From: Kutzneria sp. CA-103260
Lineage (GTDB): Bacteria > Actinomycetota > Actinomycetes > Mycobacteriales > Pseudonocardiaceae
Direction: 5' to 3'
DNA length: 64,000 bases
Assembly: GCF_018263855.1 (NCBI RefSeq)
Contig: NZ_CP073318.1
Location: forward strand, 9,858,001 to 9,922,000
Under the pieces are notes generated by a model. It had not been told where the DNA came from and ran no database searches. It saw only the letters and a list, made by a program, of their open reading frames with translations. Of the stretch, positions 25,323 to 33,107 are shown in pieces. How positions within the stretch are numbered: the first letter of the stretch is position 1; each line of letters begins with the position of its first letter. Both the position numbers and the translations under genes were made by a program.

Positions 25323-25892
25323 GTGCCACGCGTGGGCAAGCAGTTGTTGGCCGAGCAGGTGCCGGACCGTCGCCGGGACCACGCCTACCGCCACCTGACG
25401 GTCGTGGTCGCGACCCTGCTCCTGCCGCTGGCCGCGCTGGTCACCAGAGGCGGGCGGGTGCGTGAACGGGCCTGCGAGTGGGCGTTCCGGGTGCGGTACC
25501 CGTTCGAGGACCTCAGCGGGCTCACCCCCGGCACCCGGGCGGCGTTCATCGCCGCGCGCTACTCCGCGCTGTGGCACGACGCGCAGCTCATCGGCCTCAC
25601 CTCCGGCCACCGAATGTACGCCGAGCAGCGGGAAATGTTCGATGAGGCGCTGCGCAGACACGGCTCGGTGTCGGCCGCCCGGCACTGGGTGCTGCCTCCC
25701 GAGGAGTCCTCACATGTGAGCGGTCGGGCCCTGGACATCCGGCCCACCGAGGGCGCCCGCTGGCTGGAGCACCACGGCGACCGCTTCGGCCTCTACCGCA
25801 CATATGACAACGAATGGTGGCACTTCGAGTACTGGCCGGACTTCCGTGGCACCGGCCGTCAACCGCCGCGGCGTCCCACCCCAGGTCACTGA
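25323..25892 (+). CDS. M15-family D-Ala-D-Ala carboxypeptidase (VanY-like)
   Basis: The GTG at 25323 is preceded by AAGGAG at 25309-25314; the frame also holds an upstream GTG inside that site. The 189-residue protein has one hydrophobic segment (about 25-42), then the zinc peptidase core: SSHVSGRALDI (His131, Asp138) and NEWWHFEY (His167, catalytic Glu164). It trims stem peptides of peptidoglycan outside the membrane. It is divergent from afsQ1 and precedes the sigma gene, which places envelope stress and wall remodelling together. Confidence 0.88.
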   Translation: MPRVGKQLLAEQVPDRRRDHAYRHLTVVVATLLLPLAALVTRGGRVRERACEWAFRVRYPFEDLSGLTPGTRAAFIAARYSALWHDAQLIGLTSGHRMYAEQREMFDEALRRHGSVSAARHWVLPPEESSHVSGRALDIRPTEGARWLEHHGDRFGLYRTYDNEWWHFEYWPDFRGTGRQPPRRPTPGH

Positions 25893-25967
25893 GTTCGGCT
25901 CACCTGCGGTAACGCCGATCGAGCCCGCTGGTTCAGCCGCCGGGCTGTGATCTTGTCGTCGGTCTCT

Positions 25968-25983
25968 GTGACAGTCCTGTGAC
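25968..25983. promoter_or_regulatory. AfsQ1-type box GTGAC-N6-GTGAC
   Basis: GTGACAGTCCTGTGAC fits the published AfsQ1 consensus GTnAC-N6-GTnAC exactly. It lies 46 bases before the ATG at 26029. It is the probable activation site through which the neighbouring response regulator switches on the sigma factor, as AfsQ1 does with sigQ in Streptomyces coelicolor. Confidence 0.75.
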
Positions 25984-26028
25984 ACAGCCACCATGGGACG
26001 CGGACAACCGTCGGACATCGTTTGGGCC

Positions 26029-26577
26029 ATGCAGCAAACGCAGCTCAGGTCCGTGCCCACCGCCTCCAAGCCGCTGACGCTGGAAGACCTCTACCGGCAG
26101 CACCGCGTGCGACTGCTCGGGCTGGCTCGCAAGCTGGTCGATGACATGGCCAGCGCCGAGGACGTCGTCCAGGACGCGTTCGCGGCCCTGCACCGCAACT
26201 GGGGCGGCCTGCGTGACGAGTCCGCGGCCGCGGCCTACCTGTCGGCGGCCGTGGTCAACGGCAGCCGGTCGATGCTCCGCCGCCGCAAGCGCGCCCGCGA
26301 CTACGTGCCGCCGCACGAGGTGCCGGCCCGCTCGGCCGAGTCGCTGGCCATGCTGACCACCGACCAGCAGGCCGTGATGGACGCGTTGGCCCAGTTGGCG
26401 CCGCGGCAGCGCGAGGTGCTGGTGCTCCGCTACTACGGCGGCATGACCGAGGCCGAGATCGCCCGCGCCACCAGCATCTCGCAGGGCGCGGTGAAGTCCA
26501 CGGCCAGCCGAGCCCTGGACAAGCTGGAGCGCCTGATGGCCGAGTACCGCCCGGCCCACTACCGCCAGTCAGCCTGA
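26029..26577 (+). CDS. sigQ: ECF sigma factor, SigQ/SigE-like
   Basis: The ATG at 26029 gives 182 residues. The upstream ATG at 25993 would put the AfsQ1 box only nine bases before translation, so it is less likely. Region 2 is at about 20-85 (LYRQHRVRLLGLARKLVDDMASAEDVVQDAFAAL) and region 4 at about 120-170 (LAQLAPRQREVLVLRYYGGMTEAEIARATSISQGAVKSTASRAL). It directs RNA polymerase to a specific regulon, probably envelope stress or antibiotic-related. No anti-sigma gene is adjacent, consistent with control by the two-component system instead. Confidence 0.88.
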   Translation: MQQTQLRSVPTASKPLTLEDLYRQHRVRLLGLARKLVDDMASAEDVVQDAFAALHRNWGGLRDESAAAAYLSAAVVNGSRSMLRRRKRARDYVPPHEVPARSAESLAMLTTDQQAVMDALAQLAPRQREVLVLRYYGGMTEAEIARATSISQGAVKSTASRALDKLERLMAEYRPAHYRQSA

Positions 26578-26582
26578 CCCTC

Positions 26583-26743
26583 GCGAGTCCCGCTCTCAGA
26601 CACACCAAATGCAGGTTTCGGACATCCCCGCGAGTCCCGCCCAGCGACACACCGAATGTCGGTTTCCAGCCGCCCGCTCTCGCCACATGTGGCGCACATT
26701 CGACTCCCAGCGCCACATGTGGACCACATGTGGCAGAAAAGCG
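26583..26743. repeat. Short-word tandem repeats in intergenic DNA
   Basis: Two imperfect direct units of about 45 bases begin GCGAGTCCCGC and contain GACACACCnAATGnnGGTTTC. They are followed by three copies of CCACATGTGG-type palindromes. The word CGCGAGTCCCGCTCTCAG recurs in the hairpin at 53241-53287. The region separates sigQ from the convergent methyltransferase gene and may end both transcripts. Confidence 0.7.
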
Positions 26744-26765
26744 GGGGGTGGGGCGGGCGGTGGGG

Positions 26766-27572
26766 TCAGGGCTTGCGGGCGACCATGGCGTATGTGCTGG
26801 ACCGCTCCGGGTGGTCCTCCACCTCTTCGGGCGAGTCCGGGTGCCAGGACGGCAGGTACACCACCCCGGGCTCGACCAGCTCCAGGCCGTCGGCCAGGGA
26901 GCTGACCTGGGCCTGGTTGCGCGGGTAGAACGGGTTGTCGGTGCGGGTGTAGAGCCGCTCCACCTGCTTGCCCCGCTCCCCGACGTACTCGTGGGTGCCG
27001 TGGGACACGACGAGGTAGCTGCCGGACGCCGCGGCGTCGAGGTAGCCGCGCACGCTCTGACGGGCGTGCTCGTCGCTGTCGACGAAGTGCAGCACGGCGA
27101 ACATCAGCACGGCGACGGGCTCGGTGAAGTCAAGCAGCCCGGCGACGGCGTCGGAGGCCAGCACGGACTCGTAGTCACGCATGTCGGCCAGCAGCACGGC
27201 GGCGTTCTGGTTGCCCTCCAGCATGACCTGGCTGTGGGCGACGGCGACGGGGTCCTTGTCCACGTACACGACCCGGCACCCGGGGGCGGCGGCCTGGGCG
27301 ATCTCGTGCACGTTGCCGACGGTGGGAATGCCGGAGCCGAGGTCGAGGAACTGCCGGATGCCCCGGGCCACCAGGTGGCGCACGGAGCGCCGCAGGAAGG
27401 CCCGGTTGGTGCGCATGATCAGCGGCAGCTCGGGCATGGCCAGCATGGCCTGCTCGGCGAACTCGCGGTCGACGGCGAGGTTGTGGTAACCGCCGAGGTA
27501 GTAGTCGTAGACCCGGGCGGCGCTGGGCCGTTCCAGATCGACCTCGCCGGGCGCCCACGTCGGCCGCTCCAT
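26766..27572 (-). CDS. SAM-dependent methyltransferase, DUF574/Methyltransf_19 family
   Basis: The 268-residue protein has the family N-terminus PSAARVYDYYLGGYHNLAVDREFAE, the SAM-binding FLDLGSGIPTVGNVHEIA (about 75-92), VVYVDKDPVAVAHS with the acidic ribose-binding residue, and MFAVLHFV. This family is expanded in actinomycetes, often near natural product genes, and its substrates are unknown. It lies 36 bases downstream of the fatty-acyl-AMP ligase gene on the same strand, so the two may be cotranscribed. Confidence 0.88.
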   Translation of the reverse strand: MERPTWAPGEVDLERPSAARVYDYYLGGYHNLAVDREFAEQAMLAMPELPLIMRTNRAFLRRSVRHLVARGIRQFLDLGSGIPTVGNVHEIAQAAAPGCRVVYVDKDPVAVAHSQVMLEGNQNAAVLLADMRDYESVLASDAVAGLLDFTEPVAVLMFAVLHFVDSDEHARQSVRGYLDAAASGSYLVVSHGTHEYVGERGKQVERLYTRTDNPFYPRNQAQVSSLADGLELVEPGVVYLPSWHPDSPEEVEDHPERSSTYAMVARKP

Positions 27573-27608
27573 CTGCCCGCCTCCCGATGCTTACCTGACC
27601 GAGTGACA

Positions 27609-29378
27609 CTAGTGCAGCATGGAGACGCCGATGGTGGTCAGCTCGCCGTGCACGAGCCCCGATTCGTACGCCTCGCGGCACGCCTGCCGGCGCACCTTGC
27701 CACTGGTGGTCTTGCGTACCAGACCGCTGAGCCCCAGCACCACCGTGGGCACCGCCAGCCGGTGATCGCCGTAGACGGCCCGCCGTACGGCCCGCACCAC
27801 CTCGTCGGCCAGGGCCTCGCTGGGACGGCGTTGTCGCAGCTCAACGAACAGCACCAGGCGTTCGCCGGTGGGCTCGTCCTCCCCGGTGGTGACCGCGAAC
27901 GCGGCGACGCCGCCGGCCCGGACCGCCGCGTGACAGCCGCGCACGCTGTCCTCGATGTCCTGGGGATAGTGGTTCAGGCCGTGCACGATGATCAGGTCCT
28001 TGAGCCGCCCGGTGACGAAGAGTTCCCCTTCGCGCAGAAATCCCAGGTCGCCGGTACGCAGGTACTCGGCCGACTCGTCGTCGGCCAGCGCGGCCCGGAA
28101 CGTGGCCTGCGTCTCCGCCTGCAGCCCGTAGTAGCCCAGCGCCTTGCTCGGCCCGTCCACCCAGATCTCGCCGACCCGGCTGGGCGCGCATGGCAGCCGG
28201 GTTTCCGGGTTGACGATCAGCACGGTGGCGCCGGGCTTGGTCACCGCGCCGCAGCCGACGTACCGGGCGCTGCGGGCCACTGACCCCTCGGCGACCGGCA
28301 CCACCCAGTTGCCGTCGAGGGCGTCCCGGTCGACGCGGAGCACCTGCCGCCCGCCCATGCTGATGCTGCCGGTGTGCTCGGCCAGTCCGTACGCGGGGTA
28401 GAACGCGTGCGGCGCCAACCCGGACACCGCGAACGCCTTCACGAAAGCGTCCACTGTGGAGGCTCGGATCGGCTCGGCCGCGCACATGGCCACCCGCAGC
28501 GCGGACAGGTCCCAGGCTGCGCGCTGCTGTTCGGTGGTCTTGCGCACGATCAGGTCGTAGGCGAAGTTCGGCGCGGCGGTGTGGGTGGCGCCGACCCGGG
28601 ACAGCACGTCGAACCACACCGTCGGCCGGTGCAGGAAAGCCAAGGGGGACATCATGTACACGTGCCCGCTGCCGACCAGCGCGCCCAGCGTCATGGAGAT
28701 CAGGCCCTGGTCGTGGAAGTGTGGCAGCCACGACACCGCGCGGGTGTCCGGCCCGCGCAGGTCGGTGTCGACCCGGTTCTGAGCCAGCTCGGCGTGCAGG
28801 TTCCGGTGCGAGAGCAGGACTCCGCGCGGGGAGCCGGTGGAGCCCGAGGTGTAGGTGAGCAGCGCCGGTTCGTCCAGTGTGGACGGTTGGTGCCACGAGG
28901 TCTCGCGCTCGGCCTCCGGCCGGTCCCGGTCGGTGCGGTACCACGGCACCGACGGCCAAGCCTGCCCGGCGCCGACCGTGGTGCGGATCCGGTCGTACGC
29001 GCCGTGGGTGAGCACCGCCCGCGCCCCGGAGCTGGCCGCGACCGCGCCGAAAGCCTCCAGATCGTGCCGCATGGTGAACGGGTTGGGCGGCGCCACCGGC
29101 ACCGGCACCACGCCGGCGGCCAGGCAGCCGAGCAGGGCGATGGCGAAGTCCGGTGACGGCAGGTAGACCAGCAGGGCGCGGTCGCCGGCTTGCAGACCCC
29201 GGGCGGCCAACTCGGCCAGCACGCGGTCGGCCTGGTCGCCGAGCTGCCCGGCCGTCAACGTCGCGTCGTCCGTGCCGTCGTCCTTGACGTAGGTGACGAT
29301 CGGCTGGTCCGGCCGCTCACGGCGGACCCGGTCGAAGGCGGCCGCCACCGTCTCAGGAGAGTCGATCCCCATCGTCAT
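27609..29378 (-). CDS. Fatty-acyl-AMP ligase (FAAL)
   Basis: The ATG at 29378 is preferred over a GTG at 29387 and an ATG at 29372; it gives 589 residues, a normal FAAL length. The adenylation core shows LLTYTSGSTGSPRGVLLSH, the YGLAEHTG motif, YLRTGDLGF and RLKDLIIVHGLNHYPQDIE. The loop after the YGLAEHTG motif (about residues 345-390, with GSVARSARYVGCGAV) is the FAAL-type insertion that disfavours CoA and keeps the acyl-AMP. FAALs load fatty acids onto carrier proteins of lipopeptide or polyketide lines. No carrier protein, PKS or NRPS gene is nearby; only a methyltransferase follows. Confidence 0.9.
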   Translation of the reverse strand: MTMGIDSPETVAAAFDRVRRERPDQPIVTYVKDDGTDDATLTAGQLGDQADRVLAELAARGLQAGDRALLVYLPSPDFAIALLGCLAAGVVPVPVAPPNPFTMRHDLEAFGAVAASSGARAVLTHGAYDRIRTTVGAGQAWPSVPWYRTDRDRPEAERETSWHQPSTLDEPALLTYTSGSTGSPRGVLLSHRNLHAELAQNRVDTDLRGPDTRAVSWLPHFHDQGLISMTLGALVGSGHVYMMSPLAFLHRPTVWFDVLSRVGATHTAAPNFAYDLIVRKTTEQQRAAWDLSALRVAMCAAEPIRASTVDAFVKAFAVSGLAPHAFYPAYGLAEHTGSISMGGRQVLRVDRDALDGNWVVPVAEGSVARSARYVGCGAVTKPGATVLIVNPETRLPCAPSRVGEIWVDGPSKALGYYGLQAETQATFRAALADDESAEYLRTGDLGFLREGELFVTGRLKDLIIVHGLNHYPQDIEDSVRGCHAAVRAGGVAAFAVTTGEDEPTGERLVLFVELRQRRPSEALADEVVRAVRRAVYGDHRLAVPTVVLGLSGLVRKTTSGKVRRQACREAYESGLVHGELTTIGVSMLH

Positions 29379-29441
29379 CGTGTCCACCGGCCCTCGTGGC
29401 CCGCTGCTGGTTGATGCGCGCTGGTTCCTACTCTGCCACGG

Positions 29442-30293
29442 TCAGCCCTTGATGCCGGTCTCGGCCACGCCACGGACCAGGAACCGCTGCAAGATCACGA
29501 AAACCAGCACCAGCGGCAGGATCGCGATGGCGGCGGCCACAAAAAGTTCATGGATGTTCACGTTCTGTGCGGTGAGGAACGTGGACATGGCCACCTGGAC
29601 GGTCCACGCGTCCTCGTCCTGGCCGATCACCAGCGGCCAAAGGAAGGAGTTCCAGCTGCCGATGAACTGAATCACCGCGACGGCGGCGAAGAAGCCGCCG
29701 GAGTTGGGCACGACGATCCGCCAGAACGTGCCCCAGTAGCCGAGGCCGTCGATCCGCGCCGCCTCCTCCAGCTCACGCGGGAACGACAGGAAGTACTGCC
29801 GGAACATGAACGCGGTGAAGCCGGCGAACAGGCCCGGGATGACCAGGCCCCGCAGCGAGCTGACCCAGCCCAGCGAGGACACCAGCACGAAGCTGGGCAC
29901 GAAGGTGACGGCGGCGGGCACCATCAGCGTGGCCACGATCAGGTAGAAGACCTTGTTCGCGTGCCGGTACGGGATGCGGGCCAGACCGTAGCCGCACAGC
30001 GAGCCCAGCAGCAGCTGGCCGGCGGTTTGCAGCACGGCGATCACCAGCGAGTTCCACAGCGCGTGGGCCATCGGCACGCTCGGGTCGGTGAACAGCTCGG
30101 TGATGTTCTCCCAGTGCAGGGAACTGGGGAACAGAGACCACTCCGGCGAGGTGATGTCGGCCTCTGTGGACAGTCCATTGCGGACGATCAGGTAGAACGG
30201 CAGCAGGAACACCAGCGCCGCCACGGTCAACGCGGCGTAGCGCAGGGTCGTGCCGACGACGCCGGGGCGCAGGCCGACCGGTCGGTTGTCCAT
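29442..30293 (-). CDS. Carbohydrate ABC transporter permease, MalG type
   Basis: The 283-residue protein has six membrane segments and the EAA loop EEAARIDGLGYWGTFWRIVVP that docks on the ATPase. It lies two bases after the MalF-type gene. The operon encodes no ATPase, which is usual for actinobacterial sugar importers that share MsiK. Confidence 0.92.
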   Translation of the reverse strand: MDNRPVGLRPGVVGTTLRYAALTVAALVFLLPFYLIVRNGLSTEADITSPEWSLFPSSLHWENITELFTDPSVPMAHALWNSLVIAVLQTAGQLLLGSLCGYGLARIPYRHANKVFYLIVATLMVPAAVTFVPSFVLVSSLGWVSSLRGLVIPGLFAGFTAFMFRQYFLSFPRELEEAARIDGLGYWGTFWRIVVPNSGGFFAAVAVIQFIGSWNSFLWPLVIGQDEDAWTVQVAMSTFLTAQNVNIHELFVAAAIAILPLVLVFVILQRFLVRGVAETGIKG

Positions 30294-30295
30294 CC

Positions 30296-31306
30296 TCACG
30301 CCTCCTGTCGTCCGAGGCCGAGCAGCCGGCCCTGCAACAGCGTCACCAGGGCGATCAGCAGGGCCAGGATCAGCGCGCCGGCGCTGCCGTGCCCGTAGTC
30401 CTGGGTCTGCCCGAGGGCCAGGTAGTACAGGTAGACCAGCGGCGGCCGGCCGAAGTCGGGATAGCCGCGGGCGGTGCCGAGCAGGTTGTAGAACTCGTCG
30501 AACGCCTGGTACGCCGCGATCAGGCTGAGCAGCAGCACCGCGATGGAGGTGGGCCGCAGCTGCGGGAAGGTGATGTGCCGGAACACCTGCCAGCCCGGCT
30601 TGGCCCCGTCCACGTAGGCCGCCTCGTACAGCGAGTCCGGGATGCGCTGCAGGCCGGCGATGAACAGGATCATGTAGAAGCCGACCTGCAGCCACAGCCG
30701 GGCGGTCACCAGCACCACCCAGTACCAGGGCGGGTCCGGATTGGACAGCCAGGCCACCGGGTCCTGGCCGAACCAGTCCAGCACGGTGTTGGCCAGCCCG
30801 AACCGGACGCCGCTGAACAGCGACAGCTTCCACACCATCGCCGCCACCACGTACGAGCAGGCGGTGGGCAGGAAGAACACCGAGCGGAAGAAGGCGCGGG
30901 CGAACCGGATCCGGTTCACCGCGACCGCCAGGCCCAGCGCCAGCGCGAAGGTCAGCGGCACGATGAACACCGCGAACACGCTGAAGGTCAGCAGGCTCTG
31001 GGCGAACGGCCCGGACAGCATGTCGGCGTAGTTCTGGAAGCCGACGAAGGTGTCCGGGGTGACCGTGCCCTGCGCGTCGAAGAAGCTGAGGTAGGCGCTC
31101 CAGCCGATCGGGATGTAGCTGAAGATCAGCAACCCGATGAGAAACGGGCCCACGAACAGCCAGAACGCCGCGGATCGCGCCGATGCCTGGAGCCGCAGGC
31201 TGGAAAAATCGCGTCTGTTCAGCGATTTTTCCAGACCAGGCGAAGGCATCGGCTTGGAGCGATCCGCACCCGCGCGGAACGCGCGGAGAAGGCGCTGCTT
31301 CCTCAT
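30296..31306 (-). CDS. Carbohydrate ABC transporter permease, MalF type, with element-derived N-terminus
   Basis: The ATG at 31306 overlaps the stop of the binding-protein gene (ATGA) and gives 336 residues. Six membrane segments follow, with the EAA loop LYEAAYVDGAKPGWQVFRHITFPQLRPT. About 45 residues precede the first membrane segment, longer than in most relatives. Residues 14-45 are encoded by palindromic element R2 (31170-31290), which has been kept in frame. No start codon lies downstream of the element before the first membrane segment, so at least part of it must be translated. Confidence 0.9.
   Translation of the reverse strand: MRKQRLLRAFRAGADRSKPMPSPGLEKSLNRRDFSSLRLQASARSAAFWLFVGPFLIGLLIFSYIPIGWSAYLSFFDAQGTVTPDTFVGFQNYADMLSGPFAQSLLTFSVFAVFIVPLTFALALGLAVAVNRIRFARAFFRSVFFLPTACSYVVAAMVWKLSLFSGVRFGLANTVLDWFGQDPVAWLSNPDPPWYWVVLVTARLWLQVGFYMILFIAGLQRIPDSLYEAAYVDGAKPGWQVFRHITFPQLRPTSIAVLLLSLIAAYQAFDEFYNLLGTARGYPDFGRPPLVYLYYLALGQTQDYGHGSAGALILALLIALVTLLQGRLLGLGRQEA
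31170..31290. repeat. Dispersed palindromic element inside malF coding sequence, copy R2
   Basis: The outer arms lie at 31170-31187 and 31245-31267, with a 5-base bulge. The inner perfect arms lie at 31201-31212 and 31222-31233 (TGGAAAAATCGC and its complement) with a 9-base loop. GCGCGGAACGCGCGG follows at 31272-31286 and recurs in R3 and R5. GCGAAGGCATCGGCT resembles GCGAGGCATCGGCTA in R5. The element lies entirely within translated sequence. Confidence 0.75.
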
Positions 31307-32556
31307 CCGTAGAGCCGCTTCAGCTCGGTCTGCACGGAAGCCGACGCGGTCTTGAGCTCGGATGTCGCGTCGCCGCCGCTGCGCACGATCTTGTTCAGGG
31401 CGTCGCTCATCGCCAGCTGCATCTTGGCCGTCCACGGCGGCGGGTTCTGCGGCTTGCCGAGGTCCTGCACGAAGCGCACGGCGTCGGCGGCCGGGCCGGA
31501 CTTCAGCTTGTCGGCCTTGGCCGCGATGCTCTTGCGGGCCGGGATGTGGAAGCCGTAGCTGAGGTCGAAGTCCTGCTGGTAGTCGCCGCGCTGGATCCAC
31601 AGCCACTGCACGTAGGCCTTGGCCGCGTCGATCTTCTTGCTCTTGGCGTTGACCATCGATCCGTACGCGCCGAACGGCACGGAGGCCTTGCCGGCCCCGT
31701 TCAGCGCCGGCCACGGCAGCACGCCGAAGTCGTCGCCCAGGGCCTTCTGCACGGCCGGCACCGTCCACAGTCCCGTCCACTGCATGGCGGTCAGGCCCTG
31801 CACGAACGCCGACGGGTCGGACCAGTCGGCCGGCGCGCCGAGCAGCAGGCTGTTGCTGGTGAACAGTTGCCGCAGCTTGCCCACCGACTCGACGGCCAGC
31901 GGGTCGTCGAAGCCGACCTTGTGGTCGGGCGTGAGGTAGTCCAGGCCGGCCGACCACAGCAGCGGCCCGGCGAGCACGCCGACACCGCCGTCGTTGCCCA
32001 GGAACAGGCCCTTCACCTTGTTGGTGGTGAGCTTGTGGGCGGCGTCGATCAGCTCGTCCACGCTGCTCGGCGGCTGCACGCCGGCCCTGGCCAGCAAACT
32101 CTTGCGGTAGAACAGCATCTGCATGTCCACCGCCTGCGGAATGCCGTAGACCTGCCCGTCCACGGTGTGGCTGGCCAGCACCGACTCGGTGAAGTCGCTG
32201 CGGGCGTCGCCGAGCAGATCGTCCACCGACACGATTTGCTTGCTGCGCACCATGTCCACCCGCAGCGTGGACTCGAACACGTCGGGACCGTTGCTGGCGG
32301 CCAGCGCGCTGGCGATCTTGGAGTCGTAGTCGCCCGGGTTCCACTGGACGTGCACGGTCGCCTTGTCGTACGCCTTGGCGTAGCGCTCGACCGCCTGCTG
32401 CACGCCGGCCTCGCCGTAGGCGTGGTACCACTGCTCAATTGTGTCGCCGCCGCTGCTGCCGCGACCGGTGTTGGTGCCGCAGGCCGCGAGCAGCCCGGCC
32501 GCGGTGACGCCGCCCGCCATTCCCAGGAATCCCCGCCGGTTGTACGCGTGGTTCAC
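31303..32556 (-). CDS. Carbohydrate ABC transporter substrate-binding lipoprotein
   Basis: The GTG at 32556 is preceded by an AAAGGAAAGGGG site and gives 417 residues. The N-terminus MNHAYNRRGFLGMAGG has a twin-arginine-like pair and ends in lipobox LAAC, so the protein is exported and lipid-anchored. The mature part is an extracellular solute-binding protein family 1 fold (IEQWYHAYGEAGVQQAVERYAKAY; PFGAYGSMVNAKSKKIDAAKAYVQWL). It delivers an oligosaccharide to the two permeases encoded downstream with a four-base overlap. The substrate is not evident. Confidence 0.92.
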   Translation of the reverse strand: MNHAYNRRGFLGMAGGVTAAGLLAACGTNTGRGSSGGDTIEQWYHAYGEAGVQQAVERYAKAYDKATVHVQWNPGDYDSKIASALAASNGPDVFESTLRVDMVRSKQIVSVDDLLGDARSDFTESVLASHTVDGQVYGIPQAVDMQMLFYRKSLLARAGVQPPSSVDELIDAAHKLTTNKVKGLFLGNDGGVGVLAGPLLWSAGLDYLTPDHKVGFDDPLAVESVGKLRQLFTSNSLLLGAPADWSDPSAFVQGLTAMQWTGLWTVPAVQKALGDDFGVLPWPALNGAGKASVPFGAYGSMVNAKSKKIDAAKAYVQWLWIQRGDYQQDFDLSYGFHIPARKSIAAKADKLKSGPAADAVRFVQDLGKPQNPPPWTAKMQLAMSDALNKIVRSGGDATSELKTASASVQTELKRLYG

Positions 32557-32582
32557 GCCTACCCCTTTCCTTTGGCGCACTG

Positions 32583-32604
32583 TGCGTGACTACCCCATCA
32601 CGCA
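32583..32604. promoter_or_regulatory. Candidate operator upstream of the sugar importer
   Basis: TGCGTGA and TCACGCA form perfect 7-bp arms with an 8-base spacer, 27 bases before the GTG at 32556. The position suits a repressor of the transporter operon; no regulator gene is adjacent. Confidence 0.4.
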
Positions 32605-32718
32605 AGCCTGGACCCCGTCAGCCGATCTCTCAATGTGGACGGCCAACTGAGGCGCGAGCGGGGTCACAGTGATTTACTCCATGGTTTGGCCTCAGGACAG
32701 CCGAACGGTCGTATCGTG

Positions 32719-32812
32719 GAATGCGTACCAAGACCCCCGCCGTTCCCTCCCCCCTGAACGGCGGGCCTCGTGCCGGAGCCCCGCTCACCCCCGTGCGGGG
32801 CTCCGGTCATTT
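32719..32812 (+). ncRNA. 6C small RNA, copy 2
   Basis: The arrangement is the same as in copy 1. Hairpin 1 has perfect 10-bp arms at 32736-32745 and 32756-32765, whose loop is exactly CCTCCCCCCT. Hairpin 2 has 12-bp arms at 32773-32784 and 32795-32806 with loop TCACCCCCGT, then TCATTTCT. Both loop 10-mers are identical to copy 1 while the stems differ by compensated changes (stem 2 is CCGGAGCCCCGC here against CCGACGCCCCCGC). TATCGT at 32712-32717 lies at a spacing similar to the -10-like box of copy 1. The start is approximate. Confidence 0.8.
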
Positions 32813-32828
32813 CTGAGGGAGTCCTGTG

Positions 32829-33080
32829 ATGGCGACCACCTTCCACGAGGCTGCCGACGCCGCCGATCTCGTGGTTGACCTGCTGCTCGACGAAGTCGTG
32901 CCCGAAGACCAGGGCACCGCCGAGAGCCGCATCGAGCTGCTCAACGGCCTGGCCCTGGCGGCCGAGGCGCTGCGGGCCGCCGGCCGTGGCGAGCAGACGC
33001 TGGCCGACGAGCTCGGCCGTTCCGCGAGCGCCAATTTCGATCGGGTGGACCCGATCGAACTGATGCTGCTGCGCGGCTGA
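32829..33080 (+). CDS. Small acidic hypothetical protein downstream of 6C RNA 2
   Basis: The ATG at 32829 has GGGAG about ten bases upstream and gives 83 residues. It is an all-helical, acidic protein (FHEAADAADLVVDLLLDEVVPEDQG, then LALAAEALRAAGRGEQTLADEL). There is no signal or membrane segment. I do not recognise a family. Its start lies only 17 bases after the 6C RNA 3' end, so it may depend on readthrough of that terminator or on its own promoter inside the RNA gene. Confidence 0.6.
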   Translation: MATTFHEAADAADLVVDLLLDEVVPEDQGTAESRIELLNGLALAAEALRAAGRGEQTLADELGRSASANFDRVDPIELMLLRG

Positions 33081-33107
33081 TTCCGGCCGATCTCGAAACA
33101 ATTTCGG

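Noticed and set aside
26583-26743. Possible CRISPR array
   Set aside because: Only two diverged units, no unique spacers of constant length and no cas gene in the window.
26766-29378. Natural product gene cluster around the fatty-acyl-AMP ligase
   Set aside because: No carrier protein, PKS, NRPS or transporter typical of a cluster is adjacent; the next genes form a sugar importer.
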